DNA from: Pholiota molesta
Lineage: Eukaryota > Basidiomycota > Agaricomycetes > Agaricales > Strophariaceae
Direction of reading: 5' to 3'
DNA: 21,815 nucleotides
Assembly: GCA_014925825.1 (NCBI GenBank)
Contig: JACGCK010000467.1
Location: forward strand, 1-21,815
Shown here: one piece after another, positions 10,258 to 19,325 of the stretch
How positions within the stretch are numbered: the stretch's first letter is position 1
How the letters are laid out: each line of letters opens with the position of its first letter
Program-made: the position numbers and the translations under genes
The notes under the pieces: generated by a model
The model's database searches: none
Seen by the model: the letters and a program-made list of their open reading frames with translations, nothing else
Told to the model about the DNA's origin: nothing

Positions 10258-10884
10258 TATGTTTCTCGCTCTATCATTGCTATCTGTTATGCTATCTTTA
10301 TACCTTTTAAGTCGACACTGTCTTTATATACTGTGTGTTTATTTTTCTATGTTTTTATCCGTTTTGTTGCTTTGCCTGTTGCACCTCGATTTCTTTATTT
10401 CAATAATGTACAATTATCATAGCACTGTAATTTTATACATTGCATTATCCACCACGGTTCCAAAGGGCATTGTTCTCATATTCAAGCATTCCCCTTTTAC
10501 TATGTTTTGAATTATGCAAATCGCCCCGTTGTCACAGGCGAATTCAGTGAAACCGGGCTAGCACACTGAAACTACCACAACCCGCCGCCTCTAATAGCGT
10601 TAGAATTTATTGCATGGAGTTCAAAACTTTTGCAAAACTTCAGCTGAAAACTCGCATTCATGTTGGCTTAAGTCTTAACCAATTTCGCAACCTTTTGCCT
10701 TGGTTGCAATCTTAAGTTTTGTTCTACCTACGTATCGATATCAGCAACTCAATCATGTAACCATCATATTGATTTGTGTATTTCCAGATACCGCATATCT
10801 GAAAATGAATATAAGTACATAGTTTGGAAAACAATCGTTTTATAGTTCCATAAAGTTCTTCTGAGCGTGGCACTCCAAGTATTA
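10258..10884. other. Convergent intergenic region, HD2 and beta-flanking gene
   Basis: 627 bp between two converging genes. The first 250 bp are T-rich and pyrimidine-rich and probably include the HD2 3' UTR. Several small open frames overlap here but none has a protein-like pattern. A weak hairpin (GCAACC/GGTTGC, 10687-10707) is present. I see no transposon remnant or RNA gene. Confidence 0.5.
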
Positions 10885-11907
10885 CTATGCAAAATGCTGC
10901 GCCTAGTACCGCAATTAGGTTGAAGGTTGATGAGATCATCAAAGAAAACTCACAAGTGACAATAAACTACCCAGGCCACCAGAATTACCGCCTCCAATAG
11001 CGCCGCTGAATTTAGACTGGACAAGGAGTTTCATAACAGTCATAGCGGCGCCATTGACCGCGTCTTGCTTGTTTCCCGAGCCAGCACCACTCTTTTCAAA
11101 AAGTTTGGAGGCTTCGGCCATAGCGAGACTGATAATCTGCGTCTGGGACCCTCCTCCACCTCCAGAAGTGACCTGTTTGAGGATCTATAAACGATGTAAC
11201 ACAGCATGAGTCGAATGGACAACGGACAATTTATATTTTAGATGCATGGTTCATAAGTCATAAATCTTGCCGATAGCGGCGCAAACTGGGGCGGGCAAAG
11301 TGATAGAACTTGCCTGGAGAGCTGCCGCGCCACCAACTGCGTGAGCGCTCAGACTACTGGTGTCGCCACTACCATAAGCTTGGGCGTGTGCATTAGTGAC
11401 ACTCTCTTCGTCAACGGGCTCGCTGTGCTGGTGCTATCGTTCAGCAGAGGGAATAAGCATCTACGTTCGGGATAAAGTCGTCGCAACAGACCTTATTTCC
11501 CGAGACAAAGCTCAAGGCGTTGGAAAAAAGATCGGAACCTCCAGATCCTTGCTCCTGAGCATTACGAACAGCTTCTTCGTGGTTGACTGTATCCAGGGCG
11601 TGTAAGTCAGGAGACGCGGTTGGGTGAAAGAAAGCAGCATAGACAGACTGTTAGGACTTGAAATGATCTGGCTATCCTGGCCAGAGTGGTGGGGAGAGTT
11701 GTATTGTTGTCCCCCTGTCACGTCTGCAGGGCGTCGACGATGGGAACCACAACGTTGTAATCAGCGATCGACGATCAGTAGAGATGAGGAGTTAAAGCAT
11801 ACTTTGTTGTGACTCGTAGGCGCTATAGCCTTGTTTAGCGAGGTTAAGAAAAGTGTCCTATTGCGAAGTCAGAGTTGCGCTTTCGCAGGGTATGTTAAAC
11901 TAACCAT
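10885..11907 (-). CDS. bfg: Beta-flanking protein
   Basis: Seven exons on the minus strand: 11907-11905 (the ATG only), 11857-11803, 11723-11649, 11586-11492, 11433-11314, 11184-10954 and 10902-10885. They sum to 597 nt, 198 aa, in frame throughout. The protein starts MDTFLNLAKQGYSAYES, has a Gly/Gln/Ser-rich linker, then NHEEAVRNAQEQGSG, SNALSFVSGNK, EPVDEESVTNAHAQAYGSG, and SLAMAEASKLFEKSGAGSG, ending in a Gly-rich stretch and SLAQHFA. These blocks match the small beta-flanking protein family known from mushroom mating loci, where its gene borders the HD genes; its biochemical function is not known. Intron 11185-11313 has a GC donor. The last intron uses GTGAGT; reading through it would give a slightly different tail (VSFL), so the last 18-nt exon is a prediction. 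Confidence 0.88.
11185..11313 (-). other. GC-AG intron in the beta-flanking gene
   Basis: Minus strand donor is CTCCAG followed by GCAAGT, the textbook GC-donor form with full match to the rest of the splice consensus; the acceptor is TTTATAG. At 129 nt it is longer than its neighbours. The join restores AAALQ-ILKQV in frame, a conserved block of the family. Confidence 0.8.
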
Positions 11908-12206
11908 GGGAGTTGAAGTGATAGCGAGAGATGATCATGATATGGATCCAGATATGTATGATGGTTTTGGGGAAGATCAAAGGTAGCTAAAAATAGAACG
12001 GGGTTTTCTGGTTTTCATTGATCGCCCACAAGAACTTGACTACTCTCATGCGAAGCTTAAAAAATAAGAGCAGAATACTTGTAGTATTCCATAGCGTCCA
12101 GATACCTTTCTTCCGTTTTTAAAATTTCGGGCTTCCGAAAAACAGAGAACTGCGTGTGTAGTCGAAAAAGACAGATGCAGTATTTGTCAGCATTTTATAT
12201 TAGCCT

Positions 12207-12212
12207 CTTATC
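12207..12212 (-). promoter_or_regulatory. GATA-factor site, minus orientation
   Basis: CTTATC, read as GATAAG on the minus strand with A before it (AGATAAG), about 284 bp upstream of the transporter start. It is 72 bp from the plus-oriented copy. Confidence 0.4.
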
Positions 12213-12283
12213 TGTGGATGACATCAGCTAGCCACAAAAAACACTGATCAGGCTTCAAAAAATACTACTCTATTTGAATCAGA

Positions 12284-12289
12284 GATAAG
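12284..12289 (+). promoter_or_regulatory. GATA-factor site, plus orientation
   Basis: GATAAG, in the context AGATAAGG, 207 bp upstream of the transporter ATG. It matches the HGATAR consensus of nitrogen GATA factors. A six-base match is weak alone, but it is paired with an inverted copy at 12207-12212. Confidence 0.4.
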
Positions 12290-12495
12290 GATAGTAGGTG
12301 TCGCAATCAAGTCGATCCCTCCAATACCGTATCCATGTGCGGCGGCACGGCATATATATAGAGTCAACCTCTCTAATTTTTCCACCTATCCCACTCCTTC
12401 TCCACAAACCTCTCCCGGCTGCCTTGGCTTCATCCCCTTTCCTACTTTCCACTCCTCTTCTGTGGGCATCCTATCCAGCTGCCGGGCCTGAATTT

Positions 12496-14476
12496 ATGGA
12501 CACCAGAGATGTTTTAAACACAAATTCAGGGCAAATCGTGACCAGTACGTCTACCCTTTGCGCGTCTAAATCCAATTTAGAGACTTATTCAATTCACAGG
12601 GGCGTTGAGGAACTCTCCTCAGTAATGCAAAATATCTCCTTTCCTCGGTCGACGCTAACATGAAATTTCAGGTATGATCGTGCAGACCTAGCGTTTATTG
12701 CAGTAGCGGGTGCCATGGTATTTTTCATGGTACCAGGACTGGGTGAGCCCCATTTTTCTCATATACTGTGTTTCGCTATCTGAAATCCCACTTTGCCAGC
12801 TTTCCTATACTCCGGACTTTCTCGAAGAAAAAGTGCACGTAAGTGTTCTCCCGACCTATTTCTGTGGTCCTGTTTAAACTCACTCTCGTATGCCAGTGTC
12901 TCTAATATGGGCCGTCGCAGCAAGCAACGCAATCGTCATTTTCCAATGGTACTTCTGGGGGTATTCATTGGCATTTTCGACTTCTGCCACTAACGGGTAC
13001 ATCGGAAACCTCAAGAACTTCGGGCTCATGGGGGTCGAGGACGAGCCCTCACCAGGATCCCCGCTCATCCCGGAAATTCTCTACAGCTTCTTCCAGATGG
13101 AATTCACCTGCGTTACCGCAGGAATTCTCATGGGAGGCCTTGCGGAACGCGGACGCGTCCTACCCGCGATGGTGTTCATATTTTGTTGGGTGACCCTGGT
13201 CTACTGCCCGCTCGCCTGCTGGATCTGGAGCACGCATGGATGGGCGTTCAAATGGGGTGTCCTCGATTTCGCGGGTATGTTTCCGACGTTCATTCAGCCA
13301 CCATCTTATCGATGAAATTAATCTATCCCGTTCAGGTGGTGGGCCCGTCGAGATTGGCAGCGGCGTCGCAGGTCTCGCATATTCGTGGGTGTTGGGGCGT
13401 CGGAATGAGAGAGAACTTCTTAACTTTCGGCCGCACAATGTGTCACTTGTTGGATTGGGCAGTGCGTACATATAATTCTACCCTCCCACGAAGATGTCGT
13501 TGACCCATGTTCTCGCAGCATTTATATTGTGGTTCGGATGGATCGGTTTTAACGGAGGAAGTGCTTTCGGTGCTAACCTTCGCGCCTTCTTCGCCATATG
13601 GAATACGATGGTGGCGGCGGCATTCGGTGGGATCGTTTGGTGTCTTCTGGATTTCCGTATTGAACGACGTTGGAGTATGGTCGGCTTTTGCTCTGGGACA
13701 ATTGCAGGGCTTGTGGCTGCCACTCCGTCCTCAGGATTTGTCAAACCATGGGCATCGGTTGTCACAGGTATCCTCGCGGGTGCTATATGTAATTTTGCTA
13801 CCAAAGGTGTGTGTTTCGGATGTCTTTTTGGTATGCATTGATCCTAATCGGTATGTTTTTACAGTGAAATTTATTCTTGGGATTGACGATGCACTCGATT
13901 TGTTCGCCGAGCACGCTGTTGGCGGCATTGTGGGCCTGTTAATGAACGCTTTCTTCGCGTCGAACAGCATTATTGCTATGGACGACGTCAACGTCGACGT
14001 TCCCGGAGGTTGGGTAGACCATAACTGGAAGCAACTGTACATTCAAGTTGCCTATGTCGCGGCTACCTGTGGATATACGTTCGTCATGACCGCCATTGTC
14101 GCCAAAGCCGTCGACCTAATTCCTGGCCTGCAACTGCGGAGTACGCCAGAAGGAGAGATGGTCGGCATGGACGAAGTCGAGGTAAGCATCGGGTATATTT
14201 CTTGATTTTAATTTTCGGGGCTTACCTTTCTTGCTACAGATTGGGGAATTTGCTACTGATTACATTGAGCTGCGTCGGGACGTCGCCGATTGTTCAACCT
14301 TTGGTTTCTCAAGAGAACACCAGTTCAAGTCGGGCGATGCGACGCAAGAACGGCACGCGCAAAACACAGTGCCGAACGGAAACGGGGCAGCGCACCATCA
14401 TGAGACGGATGACGATTCGGACCGTCTGGAAACTATCACAGAAAAACCTGAAAATGGAAAAATTAGCCCTGCCTAA
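12496..14476 (+). CDS. Ammonium transporter (Amt/Mep family, Mep1/Mep3-like pore)
   Basis: Nine exons: 12496-12544, 12600-12621, 12672-12742, 12800-12838, 12897-13274, 13336-13461, 13519-13806, 13865-14181 and 14240-14476. They give 509 codons (508 aa) in frame. A short N-terminus leads into YDRADLAFI and then about eleven membrane helices, with the Amt signatures YSGLSRRKSA, GLAERGR and WFGWIGFNGGSAFG. At the first twin-His position the sequence is GGGPVEIGSG, with Glu (about 192) where bacterial AmtB and yeast Mep2 have His; the second His is kept in FAEHAVGG (about 341). Glu here is the pattern of yeast Mep1 and Mep3. The C-terminal cytoplasmic tail is polar. It should import ammonium at the plasma membrane. 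The 22-nt second exon is needed to reach the YDRAD frame; two GATA sites lie upstream. Confidence 0.93.
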
Positions 14477-14641
14477 TGATTACCTTCGATATCCTGTATC
14501 CTGCCCGTGCTTGGTATACAAAATGATCTTCACACGTATCTCCTCATTGTTTTCTGGTGTATTTAGTTCGTATTCATATTATATCATAGTCGATGCATTT
14601 TTTAACTCGGAAAGCTTTTATAGTCACATACATGATCATTA
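14477..14641. other. Convergent 3' region, transporter and prenylcysteine oxidase
   Basis: 165 bp between facing stop codons, A/T-rich. It serves as the 3' end for both genes; nothing else is seen. Confidence 0.5.
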
Positions 14642-16591
14642 TCAGCAGTCCCAACCAAAGACAAATTCTTGCGCATCTTTCGCGGACGTCGGTTGCTGAG
14701 ACGCATCATTTTCATCGGATTCGGATATTGTTCGGCCGCAGATGCTGCTGCTGAATTCGTCGTTCAACATGAGCTCGACGATGTTGCGGGACGAGATCGT
14801 CTCTGTCTCCATCGTAGAGATAAATCTAAATAGAGGCGACTTAGAGCAAGTGAAGAGGGGTCCAGGACGCACAACTTACGGTTCGAAGGAATTGACATAG
14901 TAAAATCCAGTATCGAGTTTCACAGGAGGGAATTCCAATGTCGGAGGATTTTCGGTGTAAGCATCCCACTACAAAATCAAAAGCCATCAGACAAAATCAC
15001 ATGCGATATAAAAGGCAGCTTACTTCTTTTCTGTAGACCCATCCCACCTTTCCTTGGAACATGTTGTTCAGCCACTCGTCGCTTAGTCTTTGCGCCGAGA
15101 AAATCTTCACAGCCCACTCTCCCTCACGGACGAGACCATGGTAGGAAAGCGAATTGAATTCGGGTGCGTGTGTGCCGCCTAGGGTGCTAGTCAGCATCAT
15201 TCGTGGTACAGGTGAAGACGCTGAAAGGCCGAAATATTCGGGATTGGGCGTCGCAGCTGTCGTTGCAAGAAGGGTAACATGGAGATGGACATAGGGTTGA
15301 GGTTTCACTTGTTCTGAGATAGATTCGGGAACTGTAATGCCCGTTGAGTAGAATGGAGCCGCGAGAATGACTGCTTTGTAGTCAACGGTGCCACGAGCGC
15401 TCTTCACAGACCACAGACGCGAAGTAGATGACTTGGGTGTGATGCTGGATACCTAATTGACACCTCATCAGATATTAAACACGAAGACAAAAGCGCGTCA
15501 TCACATACTGGAGTGGCGAGGTAGACATCAGCGCCGGACCTATTTAGGAACTGCTCGAACATTTGGAAGTTTCCGCCTTTTATTCCGTTTGCACCAGTTC
15601 CAGCCATAGCGCACGCTCCCTCTAATGCGTGAAGACTGTCGACATTCTAAAATCCAACGTCAGCGAGATATTCCTATTCTAGCCCATGGATAGTTAGATA
15701 TCTCACCTGGCCATAGTTGACGCGCGTCGCGGCTTCTACAACTTCATTGACGTACTTCTCGGAGACGCCTTGCTTGGCAAGATAATCAGCCGTGGTACTG
15801 TTCACAATTTCTGTCCATCCCAGCCGTGCACTAAGATCGGTAATGTTGTCCCATTTTGGAGAAACAGCAGTGTAAAGAACCAGAATCTGTTTGACCATAT
15901 TGGCAACACTAAATCAAAAAGTTAATGAGATACTTTGCTACTGGTGGATTGGATACTTACTATGAATCAACTATTCTGGGCGAGAAAAATCCGTATCTCC
16001 ATAGCATTTTTGTGGTATCCCACCATCCCCGGAGAACTGCAGCAGACGTTCATTCAGTAAGACGAGAAAGACAACTGGTTCGCTAGACATACAGAAAACA
16101 ACAGTTCCTCGCCGTCCCACACTCCAGTCTCATAATTCTCTGAGTGGAATCCGCGTCTCGTGAGATTGAATTCATCGGACGCTCTCCACAGATTCTTGTT
16201 GGCTTCGACAAATATTGACGCGCCAAGTTCGAGTTCAGGAAGGGAGGAATCATTGTAAGGGTACACAACAGTGCTCCCTAAATACCGGGTATAATGAGAA
16301 ACGTGTATGAGCCCAGGGGAAAGTGCACTCACTTCCGCCGATATAATCACTGCGCTCGTAGACGTCAATCTCAACGTCAAGACCGAACCTTTCTTTCGCC
16401 TTTGAAATCCAGAATGCTGCTGAGCTGCCGCCTGCTCCCGCACCAATGATAGCTATCCGAGGAGTCGTGGAAACAACAGTCTCCTCGACTTGGGTTATGG
16501 GAATTTTAGAGGAAAAGAACTCGGGAACTTTGAAAGGAAACTGAAATGCCAGCGCGCTTGGCACGAGGATGAGAATGGCGTGGAGCTTCAT
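14642..16591 (-). CDS. Prenylcysteine oxidase (prenylcysteine lyase family, FAD-dependent)
   Basis: Exons on the minus strand: 16591-16333, 16277-16093, 16036-15961, 15908-15707, 15646-15509, 15452-15024, 14968-14880 and 14825-14642. The protein starts with a signal peptide (MKLHAILILVPSALA), then the dinucleotide-binding motif IAIIGAGAGGSSAAFW at about 46-61, then YERSDYIGGRSTVVYP. Later blocks include RGWWDTTKMLWRYG, DSLHALEGACAMAGTGANGIKGGNFQMF and a long oxidase domain ending near GWVYRKEWDAYTENPP. About 520 aa, like animal PCYOX1. It oxidises the thioether bond of farnesyl- and geranylgeranyl-cysteine from degraded prenylated proteins, usually in a vacuolar or lysosomal compartment (established). 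Exon 2 to exon 3 does not join in frame: one base seems to be missing at 16092/16093. All other junctions are in phase. Confidence 0.88.
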
Positions 16592-17176
16592 TCTGACTGG
16601 AGGTCAGGGAGAATGAATGGAAATTGTCGTTTGACGAACTGGCGCTGGAGGCGATGTTTGGGCGCGGTGTTGTTATCGTGGCGAAATACGTAACCACATA
16701 AATTGCTTAGTCGCAGAAAATGAGTGATATGCATCATGCATCAAACCTAAACTAACGGAGATTCTGTATGACGAGCCCTCTATCTTTTTCCGTGTTTGTG
16801 AACAGAGAGCGCGTCGCCCTCGAAGGGAGGCTCTGGCAGAATAGCAAACTCCATTCTTGGCATCTTCTGGAGAGCTGAACGCGCATCCTGCATCTAGCGA
16901 GCCTATTGAAGGGACGACTATCTCCGCAAAGCTCATGGTGGAATGCTCCTGGAATGTTTGCCTCAATAGTTGGCGTAGCCCTGTCTCCTGGTCAATGAGG
17001 GGATACGTCTCCATGACCTGCACTAGCCTGCACTTATTACCGAATAAAAGAGGGGATCATGTGGCATTTCGGGGCACGGACGAGTGCCTGCCCGAGTGGG
17101 AACTTGTTCAAGACGTCGGCCGTTCCATTTCCTTCTCGACTGGGCCTCTGTTTCCTTCGCCACCACCACCACCACC
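16592..17176. promoter_or_regulatory. Divergent promoter, prenylcysteine oxidase and F-box gene
   Basis: 585 bp between start codons facing away from each other. No TATA box is evident. A minus-strand open frame of 116 codons at 16673-17023 (starting MQVMETYPLIDQETGLRQLL) looks somewhat protein-like in its first half, but its second half does not, and a plus-strand frame of the same length overlaps it. I do not call it a gene. A (CCA)n tract ends at the F-box start codon. Confidence 0.45.
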
Positions 17177-17178
17177 AT
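17160..17178 (+). repeat. (CCA)n microsatellite at the F-box start codon
   Basis: Six CCA units run directly into CCATG, so the last unit supplies the CC of the start context and the first two bases of the ATG. Changes in copy number would alter the 5' UTR only. Confidence 0.75.
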
Positions 17179-18964
17179 GTCTGGCCAGGCCCCGCCCCCA
17201 ATCTTAGCTGTCCCCGTTGAACTCGGACAGCATATCCTCTCTTTCTGTCATCCTTGGGACGTCGCTGCCTTCTCACAGACCTGTCATGCCGCCTTCGTCC
17301 TAGTGTATCATTCCACTGATCAGTACCTCTGGCGCCAACTCTATGTTACCCAATTCGATGTTCCGAAACTTTCTACTAGTCCTTCGTCTATGAAGGAAAA
17401 GTTTGAATGGAAAAAGGAGCTGACCAATCGAATGAAAGTAGAATTGGCGTTATTCCGAGGACCTGCTTCCGAGGCCCAGACAAAGCATATCTACGAAACA
17501 CTTTTAACAGTAATTGAGGAGTCCGCCTCTATCAAATCGAGCATAAACGCACCCCAAAGTCGCAACTTCAAATGGCTCAAGCGCATCGTTTTGAAATCCC
17601 TTCTTCTCTCGAATCTGTATTCCAGACAGTCTCGGGGGAGAATACAGAGTTACACGCTCGACTTCGATCTCATCTTGCTATGAACCTCGATGATAAGGCT
17701 GATAGGCAGACATTCCAGCTCTTACTTGACCGGCGTGACAAGAGCAGAGCTTATGTTTATGACCTGCGCAACTACCAACCCGAGAATAAGTGGGGTCCAT
17801 TCAAGCCGGATGGCACTGTTAACTGGATTCACCTCGAGCACCTCATTGATGTCATCGCCCTAAATATCCGTGGATTGCCGGGAAGTTGGGCAAGTACGAG
17901 GCCCCCTTCGATCTTGGACGTATACAGACTTGCCTGGACGCATTCTGCCGATATTGGTTCCGCAAAAGACTGGGCAGGCGTCGAAGGTTAGTTGGCTTAT
18001 GACCAATAGATCAACTGCTTTATTTCTTACCGCTTTCCAGGAACTTGGCGTCGATATGTCTGCTTTATGGATTACCGGTAAATTAACACTGCTATATGAC
18101 CGCAGCATCTTCAGCTGACCTTGTTCGTTCTATTTGCCCATTCAGTGATCTCTATGGTGAGCTTGCAACTGTCTTCTGTTGTCTGGTTTGCTTTTCTGAT
18201 AGCCTTGTAACATAGCTTTCAACGTAAGTGAGATAACAGCGACGTAAATACTCGCAACTTATTTGACGACTGGGACCAGTTCACGGATCTTGCGGATGGC
18301 CCCCGACATCCAAAGTTCTTTAAGGAACCGTTCCGTGAGGCCACCCGCCTCATCGAAGTCAAGTTGCATCTTGTGCCATCGAAGAGTATGCGCTTCCATA
18401 GAATTCCGGAGGATGCGTTGGATAAATCCAGCCGCTTCCCACCTCTTGCCTTCAGTGGTACGTCCAAAGGTGTAAACGGAAACGAGGCTTCGGTGGAAGG
18501 GTTTGTTGTGATGGGAAAAGATGGGATTCTGCGTTGGCAACTTGTAAGAAGCCTTCGAAATGCTGTCCACTGTCTGTAAATGCCTCACTTTTTTTATAGA
18601 CTTCAATCTATGACAATCACCCGCAGTGGAGGTTGGTGAACTTCCTGTTTGATTATAAAGAAAGTGATTGAATGTGTTTGATAGTTCTACTGGTGTCCAG
18701 ATCGGCGGTCCCAAAAGTGGCATGGGAGTAGTTGGGGTTTGGACAACTACACACCACGACCAAGGTATGATTTCATCGCGATAATTTAATGTGATATGTT
18801 CTTCACACTTCGCACCTTTCTATAATTCAGATGACCCAGTTGGTAAGATATTGTTCGGTTCTTTCTGGCCATGTTTTTCACTACTAACTGCGTGTGAACT
18901 AGGACCTTTCTGGCTCTGGAAAGTCGAAGATGACTCCCCGACTCATCTTATGGAATTCACCTAA
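17177..18964 (+). CDS. F-box protein of unknown target, with one apparent frameshift
   Basis: Exons 17177-17986, 18041-18077, 18146-18156, 18216-18223, 18280-18543, 18600-18631, 18685-18764, 18831-18842 and 18903-18964 (TAA). The N-terminus ILAVPVELGQHILSFCHPWDVAAFSQTC (split here as VPVELGQHILSF and DVAAFSQTC) is an F-box, residues about 9-50, so the protein probably binds Skp1 in an SCF ubiquitin ligase. The rest, with WGPFKPDGTVNW, FREATRLIEVKLHL, WQLTSIYDNHPQW and GPFWLWKVED, looks like a substrate-side domain; I do not recognise a named fold. Four exons are 8-37 nt, yet each junction stays in phase. Between WLKRIV (frame 2) and EIPSSLESVF (frame 1) the frame shifts once, at the TTTT at 17589-17592, fitting one lost T. 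Corrected length would be about 438 aa. Confidence 0.8.
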
Positions 18965-19325
18965 GATTCTCTGGACAGTGTTTTCACAATCCTATGCATG
19001 ACCATCATGGCTATCACGATGCTTTCTGTTTCTTTTTTCTTCTTTGGAGATTTCTTTCTCTCTGGGGTGAATATGAATGAAGGTGTATACAGGACTTGTA
19101 TATGGAAATGAATGTTGTACAAGTCGCTCTGCTCGATACAAATTATAATTTCTAGCTGCTTATAAAAAGCTATAAGTCGATGAGATATCGCATTCCAATG
19201 ATTCCTTCGGTGATGGCGGTGACGCAGGCATTCCAAATACTAGTACATGGGCATATCAATCGTAGATCATTAAATATTGAATAGTCTTTTGGGGGGGCAT
19301 GAGTAGCGTGTGGCAGAAATGTCCT
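18965..19325. other. Convergent 3' region, F-box and seven-helix genes
   Basis: 361 bp between facing stop codons. Pyrimidine runs (TTTCTTTTTTCTTC near 19030) suggest 3' UTR sequence. No RNA gene, repeat or coding frame is convincing. Confidence 0.5.

Larger units (their letters stand above)
11908..12495. promoter_or_regulatory. Divergent promoter, beta-flanking gene and ammonium transporter
   Basis: 588 bp between start codons that face away from each other. On the transporter side there are two GATAAG cores in opposite orientation (CTTATC 12207-12212; GATAAG 12284-12289), a CATATATATA TATA-like element at 12351-12360, and then a long C/T-rich tract to about 12475. GATAAG is the site of fungal nitrogen regulators of the AreA/Nit2 type (established). 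The arrangement suggests nitrogen control of the transporter; binding is inferred only. Confidence 0.55.

Noticed and set aside
9842..10510. 222-codon Leu/Ile-rich open frame overlapping the HD2 3' end
   Set aside because: It is a shadow of the HD2 coding frame followed by T-rich 3' UTR; the hydrophobic look comes from base composition.
10687..10707. Hairpin GCAACC / GGTTGC with nine-base loop in the HD2/beta-flanking gap
   Set aside because: Six-bp arms are expected by chance in an interval this long, and no T-run or known RNA structure goes with it.
12298..12663. 121-codon open frame upstream of and across the transporter start
   Set aside because: Its Pro/Leu/Ser-rich reading is that of a pyrimidine-rich promoter; it crosses the first two introns of the transporter.
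13494..14205. Alternative long frames (115 and 232 codons) inside the transporter
   Set aside because: They are frame shadows; the spliced frame carries all conserved Amt motifs.
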